The notes under the pieces were generated by a model. The model worked only from the letters and a program-made list of their open reading frames with translations, was not told the DNA's origin and made no database searches. Positions 15,804 through 22,983 of a stretch of DNA of 29,991 nt are shown one piece after another. The stretch's first letter is position 1. Each line of letters begins with the position of its first letter. The position numbers and the translations under genes are program-made. Location of the stretch: IMG/VR virus record IMGVR_UViG_3300035666_000125, positions 1 through 29,991 of that record; one strand, 5' to 3'. The stretch comes from a virus.

Positions 15804-16444
15804 GCGTTTCCTTTCATGCTGTACCACTCGCTGATGTTACGATAGAACTCCTGCTTCGTAGGCTCAAAGTCATCCATCGTGAGAGGTTGTCCGCTGATGG
15901 ACGACTTCTCTTCACACCAGAAAGCGTCAGTGAACGTGCGTGAGTTATAGTCTAGCACACCTCGGCAACTCATACAGGTATGTTCTGCCGCGATGCGGAC
16001 GCCGACGAAGCGCGGGTCGAGGTTCCTGACAAGCTCGTCGCGGATCTTGGTCAGAATCTCTTCCTGCATGCTGGGCTGACGGGCGATCCACTGGACGGTG
16101 CGCGGCAGCTTTGACAGTCCTACTAGCTTATTTCCTGGTAGGTAGCAGACGTGGCAGACGCCCGTGAAGGGCAGGTGGTGGTGGGCGCACATACTGACGA
16201 GGCGGATACCGCAGATGGAGACAAGCTGGTTGGCCGTGTCTTTGCACACTGGAAAAGTTGTGAACTTGAACGGCATCTTCCGCAGACCCGGCATGAAGTC
16301 GTTGTGCATCATCTTCGCAACGCGCAGGGGAGTGCCCTTTGTGTCGGGCTTCGTCAGGTCTATACCCAGACACTCACAAAAATCTGCGTAGTGGGCTGCC
16401 GCCTCGGCAATGCGAGACGGGTCTTTGGAAAGCAGCTTGGGCAT
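15800..16444 (-). CDS. folE: GTP cyclohydrolase I
   Basis: 214 residues, normal length. It makes 7,8-dihydroneopterin triphosphate from GTP, the entry to preQ0 and folate synthesis. Motifs in order: TPLRVAKMM (38-46), SMCAHHHLPFTG (84-95), YLPGNKLVGLSKLPRTV (101-117), MQEEILTKI (126-134), EHTCMSCRG (154-162). Zinc ligands C86, H89 and C157 and the catalytic Ser-Lys of GLSK are present. Odd point: most family members have Cys-Glu-His-His, here Cys-Ala-His-His. With queE nearby, a role in DNA 7-deazaguanine modification is more likely than folate supply. Confidence 0.93.
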   Translation of the reverse strand: MPKLLSKDPSRIAEAAAHYADFCECLGIDLTKPDTKGTPLRVAKMMHNDFMPGLRKMPFKFTTFPVCKDTANQLVSICGIRLVSMCAHHHLPFTGVCHVCYLPGNKLVGLSKLPRTVQWIARQPSMQEEILTKIRDELVRNLDPRFVGVRIAAEHTCMSCRGVLDYNSRTFTDAFWCEEKSSISGQPLTMDDFEPTKQEFYRNISEWYSMKGNA

Positions 16445-16458
16445 TTACGAATCCAGAG

Positions 16459-16656
16459 CTAGGCGTGAATGGTGAGAGAGATCTTGCCCGTCTGGATGAG
16501 CCAGTCAACAGCTTGGATTAGCTTGTCTGGCGCGATCTTTGCGCGTCCGTGAAGCCAGTTGGACAGTACAGATTTCGTGAGTTCCGTATTTTCGCACAGC
16601 TCCGCAGCAGCTCCATGGGGAGCTGCCGACAGGTAATCACGGAGGGCTTGCTCCAT
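16459..16656 (-). CDS. Small helix-turn-helix DNA-binding protein
   Basis: 65 residues. AAAELCENTELTKSVLSNWL (residues 17-36) fits a Cro/CI-like HTH, with the second helix as recognition helix, followed by a dimer-type helix (DKLIQAVDWLIQTG). It is coupled to the ligase stop (one-base overlap) and sits 14 bases before folE. It is likely a local transcription regulator; its operator is unknown. Confidence 0.65.
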   Translation of the reverse strand: MEQALRDYLSAAPHGAAAELCENTELTKSVLSNWLHGRAKIAPDKLIQAVDWLIQTGKISLTIHA

Positions 16657-17912
16657 TACTTCTCCAGGTCAGGGCGTCTGCGGAGGTATGAGGGAAACAG
16701 GAGTGAACCGTCACGGGTGGTATTCTGGAACTTGATCTCGACCACTGCGTCTTTCCACGCATCTTGGTTGTTCCAGATCTCTTCGCGCTCGGCATCGGAG
16801 AAGCCTGTGCCGATCTCGGAGGTGATGTCTTGGTCTTTGTACTTGCCACTGATGAGGAAGGCACCCAATCGGCCCTTGTGCTTGCCAGTTCCCGCGATGA
16901 ACGACTCGACGCGGAACTCGGAGGACTTGAACACCTTCACTTTGACCCAGGAGGTCGAACGCTTGCAGGCGTAGACGGAGTTGAGGTCATGGAGGACGGT
17001 TCCCTCCCAGCCCTCTTCGATGCAGAGGTCGCGCTCGGCCTCGACTTCTGCAATGGTCTTCACTGGCAGACGATGGACCTTGGTGAACAGGGTGTCGCTG
17101 AGCTTGTCCATGATTTCGTCAAGGACCGCGAATCGCTCGCGTGCGGGAGTGACAAACTTTCCGCTAGTGTACTCTTCGCCGCTGACGCAATCGAATGAGT
17201 AGTGGGAGACAGCTACCTTCGAGCCCGTTTTCTTGGTCGCGGTGATGGAGTTTTCCCAGGTGTTGTCGTTCGACATCGCTTCGCCATCAAGAACGAGCGA
17301 ACGCTTCCCGACGATCTTGAGGATTTCCGCATGATGCGCTCCGAGATTCTTGAGTGGTTTGAGGGCGCGAGACATTGCCCCGTCCATCCCTGGGATATTG
17401 CAGAAGAACAGGCAGCGAAGCCCGTTCAGCTTGGGGGTGGCAACGTAGTCATGCTCCTCAAGAATCTGCAAGTGCTTCTTCTCGCTCATGTCGAGCCAGT
17501 CGGAAGCGAGGGCGGGGCTGAACCTCTTGATCTCGCCCTGAGATTTCTTGATTGACGCGACGGTGATGCCGATGTCAGGCGTCTTCTCGACAATCGCCTT
17601 GATCACGTTCTCGGGATAACCCTCTGCGATGAGACCCTTGATCTTGGATGCAGTCTGGGCTGGGGTCGAGATGCGCGATTCCGCTGCGTACCAGACATCA
17701 TCCCACGTCTCGCCGCAGGTAGGGTGCGCGGCTTGGACGCTCGCCCAGGTGGTGAACCACTGCCGCTTGTTGTTCCCCACCATGTCGAGGAACTCCTTGT
17801 GGTCAGGAGAGGTGAAGTGGGCGGCAGCGAAAAGCTCCTTCTCGTTACGGCCTGACAACGCACGGATCTGAGTCAGGTGCAAAGAAATCTTGCGTGCGTC
17901 TGTTATCTCCAT
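16656..17912 (-). CDS. ATP-dependent DNA ligase
   Basis: 418 residues. Nucleotidyltransferase motifs in order: I, TPKLNGLR with the adenylated Lys161; III/IIIa region, VLDGEA (207-212) and SHYSFDCVSG (236-245); IV, EGTVLH (303-308); V, SWVKVKVFK (321-329). An OB-fold domain follows (GRLGAFLISG, VVEIKFQNTT, LFPSYLRRRPD). Motif I has Asn where KxDG is usual (KLNG), seen in some phage ligases. The N-terminal ~150 residues form an extra helical domain. It seals nicks in replication and repair. Confidence 0.9.
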   Translation of the reverse strand: MEITDARKISLHLTQIRALSGRNEKELFAAAHFTSPDHKEFLDMVGNNKRQWFTTWASVQAAHPTCGETWDDVWYAAESRISTPAQTASKIKGLIAEGYPENVIKAIVEKTPDIGITVASIKKSQGEIKRFSPALASDWLDMSEKKHLQILEEHDYVATPKLNGLRCLFFCNIPGMDGAMSRALKPLKNLGAHHAEILKIVGKRSLVLDGEAMSNDNTWENSITATKKTGSKVAVSHYSFDCVSGEEYTSGKFVTPARERFAVLDEIMDKLSDTLFTKVHRLPVKTIAEVEAERDLCIEEGWEGTVLHDLNSVYACKRSTSWVKVKVFKSSEFRVESFIAGTGKHKGRLGAFLISGKYKDQDITSEIGTGFSDAEREEIWNNQDAWKDAVVEIKFQNTTRDGSLLFPSYLRRRPDLEK

Positions 17913-17921
17913 GGTGTCTCC

Positions 17922-18329
17922 TTATTTGGTGAGTTTCTTGAACGGCAGCTTGACCGCAGGCTTTGGAGCGATGGCTTTCTCATTGTACGGAGCCTGGAGA
18001 CGTGCATCGACTTCTGGGATCTCGACCTTGGAGTTACAGTGGATTTTGTTGAAGCAGTCGAGGCATAACCACACGATGCTGTGGCCGAAGTGCGTCATCT
18101 TGCAGGCGCACACGTGGGCTTTTGGGTGCGTCCAGTGGATCTTGCAGACCTTGCAGAAGCATTTCTCTGGCGCGGGTACATACTCCGAGGAAAGAACTGG
18201 AGGATTCTTTGTCTCATCCATGACGACTGTGAGCGAAGACTTTCCAACCGGGGCCGCAGTGGTCAGGTTGGATGCGAGGATCACGGGAACCGCCTGTTTG
18301 GGCTTGGTGAACTTGGACAGAGGGTTCAT
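17922..18329 (-). CDS. Unknown protein with Cys-rich zinc-binding-like core
   Basis: 135 residues. The centre has eight cysteines (57, 59, 62, 74, 76, 89, 92, 98), including CFCKVC, CAC and CLDC, with His residues between. This looks like one or two structural zinc sites. Both flanks are basic and probably disordered. Its ATG overlaps the stop of the upstream gene (ATGA). Nucleic-acid or protein binding is the likely role; no family recognised. Confidence 0.65.
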   Translation of the reverse strand: MNPLSKFTKPKQAVPVILASNLTTAAPVGKSSLTVVMDETKNPPVLSSEYVPAPEKCFCKVCKIHWTHPKAHVCACKMTHFGHSIVWLCLDCFNKIHCNSKVEIPEVDARLQAPYNEKAIAPKPAVKLPFKKLTK

Positions 18330-18598
18330 TCGCTAACCTTTTCATACGCGAGGGACATGATGACCCGGTTGGTCGAGTGGACGACGGTGGGAGCTTCCGC
18401 ACCATGAGCTTCTGCGAGCATGGAGCGAAGATCCTGGGCGTACTGGTACGCATCTTCGATGTTCAGCTTCATGTCCTCGCTATCGTTGAAATGAAAGATC
18501 TCCTTCCCGCCGCACTTGCTGAGAAACTCGAAAACGGTCATGGTGCCGGTACGGGTGCGGGGGATGGAGGGGGTAACTATAGCTTTGACTGCATCCAT
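18326..18598 (-). CDS. Unknown small protein
   Basis: 90 residues from the ATG at 18598, chosen because AAGGAG lies 6 bases before it. A GTG at 18613, overlapping the upstream stop, would add 5 residues. Helical, acidic centre (FHFNDSEDMKLNIEDAYQYA). Not recognised. Confidence 0.6.
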   Translation of the reverse strand: MDAVKAIVTPSIPRTRTGTMTVFEFLSKCGGKEIFHFNDSEDMKLNIEDAYQYAQDLRSMLAEAHGAEAPTVVHSTNRVIMSLAYEKVSE

Positions 18599-18609
18599 GG
18601 CATTCTCCT

Positions 18610-19194
18610 TCACAATGATTTGATGAGGTCGTCCGTGAGGTTTGATTCCTCCAGGGTTTTCTTGAGCGCATCTTGGATCTGGGATCTCAGAGCAGGGTTG
18701 CTCATGCAGTCGAGATTACTGATCCAGGCATCTTTGCGAGCATCGTTGGTTCTGAGGATGGCTGCACCAGTGGCTTTGTCGAAGCCGACAGTCATCAGCG
18801 TGGTGAAGAACGTGCGAAAGATTTCCGTAGGATTCTTGTTGCACAGGATGAGGTAGCCGATCTGTTCCGTGATTTCGGAGCAGATGTTCATCACCTCCGA
18901 AGAAGACAGGTCCTCGTTCTTGATGCTCTTCCGCTGGGCTGGCATATGCTTGAACAGTTCGATCACCGCCATGGTGTAGTCATCGAACAGCATTGCCGCT
19001 TCGGCGGCGGCTGCGATCTTCGCATCGTTTCGCTCCGCCCGCTCGTCAGCGGCGGGCGGCTTGAGGATGCGGAGAACCTCGTCGGGAGAAACGCCGGGAA
19101 GAGCAGCGAGAATCCTTCGCTTGGCATGCTCTTCCTTTCCCGCCGCGAACTCTTCACGGGCTTTCGTGATGTTCGCCTCCTGCGAGGGAGTCAC
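18610..19194 (-). CDS. Unknown helical protein
   Basis: 194 residues starting at a GTG (19194) that overlaps the upstream stop and follows GGAGG by 4 bases. Almost entirely helical, with an Ala-rich stretch (NDAKIAAAAEAAMLFDDY) and a C-terminal helical part (NPALRSQIQDALKKTLEES). No catalytic motif seen and no family recognised. Confidence 0.65.
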   Translation of the reverse strand: MTPSQEANITKAREEFAAGKEEHAKRRILAALPGVSPDEVLRILKPPAADERAERNDAKIAAAAEAAMLFDDYTMAVIELFKHMPAQRKSIKNEDLSSSEVMNICSEITEQIGYLILCNKNPTEIFRTFFTTLMTVGFDKATGAAILRTNDARKDAWISNLDCMSNPALRSQIQDALKKTLEESNLTDDLIKSL

Positions 19195-19382
19195 GCTGCC
19201 TCCACGCGAGGATTCGCCACGTTGAACTTGAGGCTGAACACGGCACAGGCAATCGCAGCCTGGGTGTCGTCCTCAAACTTTGTTGCGTCCGCTCGATCCT
19301 TGGTGAAAGCGATCTGGTGGTTGTGGGGGTTGACGTATAGGAAGACAGGATCGGCCCTGACGTTGGCGGCGACGATCAGCAT
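19191..19382 (-). CDS. Unknown small protein
   Basis: 63 residues, coupled to the next gene by a 4-base overlap (GTGA). Mixed beta/alpha with an N-terminal beta-like segment (DPVFLYVNPHNHQIAF). Not recognised. Confidence 0.55.
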   Translation of the reverse strand: MLIVAANVRADPVFLYVNPHNHQIAFTKDRADATKFEDDTQAAIACAVFSLKFNVANPRVEAA

Positions 19383-19384
19383 GG

Positions 19385-19582
19385 TTATCCTTTCACGTCG
19401 AGGGCAGCGCGGACGAGGCAGTCCTTGGCTTCCAGCAGCTTGCGGAGGCCCGCCGACTTCTCGGCGCTGTCGGGCAGGCTGCTGTCGTAGTGCTGGGCGA
19501 CTTCGCAGAGCGGTTTGCTGACCGCCTGGAGTCGTTCGGGGAGGTGTGCGAACTCAAAGTAGCGCATGATGGGGGATGGCAT
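19385..19582 (-). CDS. Conserved small phage protein of unknown function (RYFEFAHLP / LRKLLEAKDC type)
   Basis: 65 residues. The pattern RYFEFAHLPERLQAVSKP then LRKLLEAKDCLVRAAL matches a short protein I know from many phages of high-GC hosts, always without assigned function. Helical throughout. A GGAG lies 9 bases before the ATG. It is 11 bases after the lysozyme-like gene. Confidence 0.7.
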   Translation of the reverse strand: MPSPIMRYFEFAHLPERLQAVSKPLCEVAQHYDSSLPDSAEKSAGLRKLLEAKDCLVRAALDVKG

Positions 19583-19593
19583 GATGGTGTCTC

Positions 19594-20028
19594 CTATGGG
19601 TTTTTGACTTTGTATCCGTCTCGGTGTGCGGCCTCGACTACATCTGCGAGGTACTGGCGATTTCTCCCGCCCGGACCTACATTATACTTTTCTACAGCGC
19701 GGCTCCAGTTACCCTTTGCGCTGTTTTGGTACAGCCACGTCAGGTAGCGCCACGCGATCTCTTCGCAGAAGGCAGTATCCTGTTCGATCTGCCAGAACTG
19801 CTCTCCCTTGTGGCGGACCTGCTTGAAGGCGATCTCACGGATCTGAAAGCATCCGCGCTCTCCTGCTCGCCCTCTCGCTTTGTTGACATAGCGGATGCTG
19901 CCGTCTTCACGGTAGAAGCTGCCTGTCTCAACGCGCAGGATGCCAGCTAATACCCATTCGGGAATATCAATCCGCTCTTGGGCACAACAGACACCACAGA
20001 AAAGGAGAGTGAGCAGGAGGCGAAGCAT
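19594..20028 (-). CDS. Exported lysozyme / lytic-transglycosylase-like protein
   Basis: 144 residues. An N-terminal hydrophobic signal (MLRLLLTLLFCGVCCAQ) suggests Sec export, possibly with lipidation at one of Cys11, 14 or 15. The rest resembles the soluble lytic transglycosylase fold: catalytic-Glu segment ILRVETGS (E34), a 'G-x-Q-I' segment ERGCFQIREIAF (57-68) and YNVGPG (115-120). It cuts peptidoglycan, so it is a candidate endolysin or virion lysin. Start overlaps the thyX stop (TGATG). No clear holin is adjacent; the two-helix protein at 22801-22983 is the only candidate in the window. Confidence 0.75.
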   Translation of the reverse strand: MLRLLLTLLFCGVCCAQERIDIPEWVLAGILRVETGSFYREDGSIRYVNKARGRAGERGCFQIREIAFKQVRHKGEQFWQIEQDTAFCEEIAWRYLTWLYQNSAKGNWSRAVEKYNVGPGGRNRQYLADVVEAAHRDGYKVKNP

Positions 20029-20651
20029 CAGACCGCCTCTTCGGAAAAGACGGCTCCGGCCTTCTCGACCAAGATCTTCTGGATGGCCTGGGCGAGCGGA
20101 GCGATGTCAGGGTGCGCCGGAGGTGCCTTCGCACGCAGGTCGATGAAGTGCAGCCATGCACGGAAGTTCATCGTCACCGCGATGTCAGTCTTGGTGCAGG
20201 TTGGAAGGACACTGCGGGCACGCTGCGGGGTCGAGCCCATACTGATCAGGTTGAGGTAGTGACGTTCCGCGTCGAGCATAGCATCCCACCACTCGGAGGA
20301 TTCCTGCTCGCTCATGCCGCTGGGCTTGATTACGAAGATCTCACCAGTCATTTTCCCCGTCGTCTTGCTGTAGTTGCAATACCGGGTGCTTTCCTGGGAG
20401 AACGAGGCGATGCGGTGACGCACGATCTCATGGCTGACGCCCCGGTCGGTGATGATCTCGAAGGTTGCCGAGGCATGTTCGATCACCGAAATGTGCTTCT
20501 TGTTCTTCAGCATCTTGATGAACTTGCTGGCAGAGCCAGGTTCGATCTTGTCCTCGGACTTCCAGCACTTGCGGCCGCAGTATTCGATGAGTTCCTGTGC
20601 CTTGTCCGTGATGGAGATGAGGTTGACGTAGGGCTGGAGGATGGTGGGCAT
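20028..20651 (-). CDS. thyX: Flavin-dependent thymidylate synthase
   Basis: 207 residues. The ThyX signature RHRIASFSQESTRY (78-91, the RHRxxSxxxxSxRY motif) is perfect, and the C-terminal part SVLPTCTKTDIAVTMNFRAW carries the substrate-binding region. It makes dTMP from dUMP with FAD and methylene-tetrahydrofolate. It supplies thymidylate for phage replication. It is coupled to the lysozyme-like gene. Confidence 0.95.
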   Translation of the reverse strand: MPTILQPYVNLISITDKAQELIEYCGRKCWKSEDKIEPGSASKFIKMLKNKKHISVIEHASATFEIITDRGVSHEIVRHRIASFSQESTRYCNYSKTTGKMTGEIFVIKPSGMSEQESSEWWDAMLDAERHYLNLISMGSTPQRARSVLPTCTKTDIAVTMNFRAWLHFIDLRAKAPPAHPDIAPLAQAIQKILVEKAGAVFSEEAV

Positions 20652-20675
20652 TAGGCTTTTTCCTTGTGTAGTGGG

Positions 20676-20918
20676 TCATTCGATGCCGCGCATCTCTTCG
20701 TAGATGCGGATCATAGCAGCCACATCTCTGGTGATCGCGGCTCTGTCTGCCGCCGCGAGCGTGGATTTTATGGAGTTGATAGCGAAGATGCACCCTCGAC
20801 CCGCACCATTGGGCATGCGGTAGGTTTCTTCGTAGTGCGACAGGATCTCGCGCACTCGGGCCTGCTGCTTGGGGTATTCCTCCCCAAGCGAGGCATGGGC
20901 TGGAACATCATCACTCAC
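20676..20918 (-). CDS. Unknown small protein
   Basis: 80 residues. The frame is open further upstream but that part lies inside the next gene and is compositionally poor. The GTG at 20918, overlapping that gene's end by 8 bases, is the likely start. Helical (QARVREILSHYEETYRM, AAITRDVAAMIRIYEEM). Not recognised. Confidence 0.6.
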   Translation of the reverse strand: MSDDVPAHASLGEEYPKQQARVREILSHYEETYRMPNGAGRGCIFAINSIKSTLAAADRAAITRDVAAMIRIYEEMRGIE

Positions 20919-21300
20919 TGGCAGCCGCCTCAGTGGTCCCGGTCGGTTCGACCACGAACGAAATCTTGAGGACATCACCCAGGTCGTGCTTCTCCAGCAG
21001 CTTCTTGCCCGAGCGCATGTACTTCTCGGCGTACTTGATGATGAACTCGCGCACCTTGTCGGGGCGATCACCGCGCAGCGGAGCGCCGACGATCTTGGAC
21101 AGCTTGATGTCATCCGCGTTCTTGAACGAGTCCATCAGCACGATGGTCAGGAAGGCGACTGCGATGTCCTTGTTGGACATCTTGCGGGCCACCTTCTTGA
21201 TGGACTCGACGCGGCTGGCGCGTTCGCTGGCCGTCTCGGACTTGAACTTGACCGGAGGGGCGGGGGTCGGGAGCTTGCGCTTCGGGAGGACGAGGGGCAT
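20911..21300 (-). CDS. Unknown basic helical protein
   Basis: 129 residues, basic N-terminus (PLVLPKRKLPTPAPPVKFK) then helices (SRVESIKKVARKMSNKDIAV, KVREFIIKYAEKYMRSGKK). Nucleic-acid binding is possible from charge, but no motif supports it. Sits 15 bases after the next upstream gene. Confidence 0.6.
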   Translation of the reverse strand: MPLVLPKRKLPTPAPPVKFKSETASERASRVESIKKVARKMSNKDIAVAFLTIVLMDSFKNADDIKLSKIVGAPLRGDRPDKVREFIIKYAEKYMRSGKKLLEKHDLGDVLKISFVVEPTGTTEAAASE

Positions 21301-21315
21301 GTAGGTTTCCTTGTG

Positions 21316-21765
21316 TTAGAACGAGCGATCAGTGTCGCCGTCTTCGGGTTGGTCAACGTGAGGGGCAGCAGGAGCGGCGACTCGGGCCTGGATGGAGGCG
21401 CGAACGTCGTCCCACATGTAAAGGCAGTTTTCTTTGGCGAGGTAGAGGCGCGTCTCCTTGGAGGCGAGCGCGTAGTCGTGATTGCAGACCGGCAAGATGG
21501 CGAAGAAATGCTCGACTGCAAGCGCCTTGGTCATGCGCTTCGATCCAGCAGGGTCGTTGCCGTTGATGATGATCGAACCGTTGGGAAGTTTCTTGTGGAA
21601 CTTCTCTCGGGACTTGATCTCGGAAAGGAACGAGGAAAACAGGCCTTCATCGACCTTGTTGTCTCCTGTGGAGCGTGGTGACATGTTGGTGGACCTCCGA
21701 CGGCGTGAGAAACGGGTACGCATGGACAGACGACGGCGACGAGGACCGTGAAGAATATGGAACAT
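21316..21765 (-). CDS. Unknown protein with Arg-rich N-terminus
   Basis: 149 residues from the ATG at 21765, which has a perfect AGGAGG 4 bases upstream overlapping the end of the radical SAM gene; the longer open frame is rejected for that reason. Residues 8-25 are very Arg-rich (GPRRRRLSMRTRFSRRRR). The folded part is near residues 35-120. Its close coupling with the radical SAM gene suggests the two act together, but this is not shown. Confidence 0.6.
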   Translation of the reverse strand: MFHILHGPRRRRLSMRTRFSRRRRSTNMSPRSTGDNKVDEGLFSSFLSEIKSREKFHKKLPNGSIIINGNDPAGSKRMTKALAVEHFFAILPVCNHDYALASKETRLYLAKENCLYMWDDVRASIQARVAAPAAPHVDQPEDGDTDRSF

Positions 21766-21773
21766 AAGTCCTC

Positions 21774-22523
21774 CTAGAGTTTTCTCCCGATGGGAGCGTT
21801 GGGATCTTCGGTTCTGGGGAACACGCAGGAACGGCACATGCGATAGTGTCGCGTACCTGAGATTAAGTCATCACGAATCTTCTTCATGCGCGACTCTGCT
21901 GCACCGTACACTTCTGCAATGCGGGACCTGTTGAGGTCTCCAAACGGCACAGAAGCGTTCCAGTCCATGCAGCATAGGACGAGCTTGCCTTCGTGGTTGA
22001 TGGTGAGATCGACCAGAGGCGAATGGCAGGGACGGTGGCCGGTTATCTCACCGCTGGTGTCATCTTTCTTGAGCCGGTCATCGAACTGCTGGATCTCCCA
22101 GGAAAAGATGAGTGGGGCCTTCGGATTGTCGAACGCAAGCTGCTGCATCCGGTCGCGCTCATGCTCGCTGTAAAGCGAAACGCGAATGGTGTGGACGCCG
22201 TGCCGCATCAGGCGCTCAAGAGATTCTTGTTTGAGGTACGCCCCGTTGGTCCAGATCAGAACGCCTTTGGACGTTGGGCAGTGCTGCTGGACGTAGGCGC
22301 AGAAGTCGAGCAGCCTCGTGTCCATCATTGGCTCGTTGTAGATATGAAAAGCGAAGCCGCCTTGGAACTGGTGCTTCCCGGCCCACCTGATCACGTCACA
22401 AACGATGTCCGTGGACAGCTCCTTCCTCTCGGTGACATGGTGCGCTGGACAGAGCGCATGCAACGGAGCCAAGTTGCATTGGTTTGAAAGCTCAAGAGTG
22501 ATCCGCTGGGTGTATTCAAGCAT
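21774..22523 (-). CDS. Radical SAM / SPASM-domain protein with unusual cluster motif
   Basis: 249 residues. A TIM-barrel-like radical SAM part (ITLELSNQCNL at 8-18, FHIYNEPMMD at 59-68 in place of GGEP, VLIWTNGAYL at 88-97, HTIRVSLYSE at 111-120) is followed by a SPASM-like Cys region (C166, CC184/185, C230, C233). The usual CX3CX2C is absent: C16 is followed by C25 (CX8C) and then Pro-Ala-His-His. Substrate unknown. SPASM enzymes often modify peptides, and some phage radical SAM enzymes modify DNA bases. It lies between the inverted repeat and the Arg-rich gene. Confidence 0.75.
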   Translation of the reverse strand: MLEYTQRITLELSNQCNLAPLHALCPAHHVTERKELSTDIVCDVIRWAGKHQFQGGFAFHIYNEPMMDTRLLDFCAYVQQHCPTSKGVLIWTNGAYLKQESLERLMRHGVHTIRVSLYSEHERDRMQQLAFDNPKAPLIFSWEIQQFDDRLKKDDTSGEITGHRPCHSPLVDLTINHEGKLVLCCMDWNASVPFGDLNRSRIAEVYGAAESRMKKIRDDLISGTRHYRMCRSCVFPRTEDPNAPIGRKL

Positions 22524-22557
22524 GGTGGTCCTTTGGTTTTGGTGTTTTAGGCACTAG

Positions 22558-22646
22558 AGTTTTTAAATGCAAATGCCTATTAGTTAAGCTATATAATGTA
22601 AGTAAGATAATATAGCTTAACTAATAGCCATTTGCATTTAAAAACT
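22558..22646. repeat. AT-rich 36-bp inverted repeat (cruciform/hairpin)
   Basis: Left arm 22558-22593 and right arm 22611-22646 are complementary at 35 of 36 positions, around a 17-base AT-only-like loop. The arms are about three-quarters A+T in an otherwise GC-rich genome. It lies in a 278-bp gene-free gap just before the radical SAM gene. On the minus strand no T-tract follows, so a simple terminator is unlikely. Origin, protein-binding site, RNase III-type hairpin or a small inserted element are all possible. Confidence 0.85.
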
Positions 22647-22658
22647 TGAGTGTCTCGG

Positions 22659-22685
22659 AATCAAAAGCGGCCCAGTCGAACTGGG
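22659..22685 (-). terminator. Weak terminator-like hairpin after the two-helix gene
   Basis: CCCAGT and ACTGGG (22671-22676, 22680-22685) form a 6-bp stem with a 3-base loop. The minus strand continues CCGCTTTTGATT. It is 116 bases from the stop at 22801. The stretch between (22686-22800) holds nothing else I recognise. Confidence 0.35.
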
Positions 22686-22800
22686 TAAGCCCTCAGAAAT
22701 CGTGTTTTGGTCACAGAAGCGTTCCTAGCGTGTTAGGGGTCAGAGGGGAGTCAGAGGGTAGAATCGGCGGAATAGTCGATCCTGGGGCTTTTAAAGGGCT

Positions 22801-22983
22801 CTAGCGCCGATTCTGGTAGAGGTGCGCGATCAGATAGACGCACGCAAAGGGCCAGCCAACAGAAATGAGAAAAGCAGAGGCTACTGCGGTCAGCGCATCA
22901 TGCCTATCGTGAGCAAAAGGCTGCGTGATCACCAAGAAGAACAGGAACGCGGGGATCATCCCACCGAGGTAGAGGAAAAGCAT
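22801..22983 (-). CDS. Small two-helix membrane protein
   Basis: 60 residues from the ATG at 22983, which overlaps the stop of the fusion gene (TGATG); a GTG one codon earlier is possible. Two hydrophobic segments (LFLYLGGMIPAFLFFLVI and ALTAVASAFLISVGWPFACV) flank a short polar loop with Arg and Asp, and the chain ends NRR. Size and topology would fit a class II holin, but it is far from the lysozyme-like gene, so function is open. Confidence 0.6.
   Translation of the reverse strand: MLFLYLGGMIPAFLFFLVITQPFAHDRHDALTAVASAFLISVGWPFACVYLIAHLYQNRR

Noticed and set aside
22671-22685. tRNA-like arm (CCCAGTCGAACTGGG)
   Set aside because: No acceptor, D or anticodon arms could be built around it; it is a simple 6-bp hairpin.
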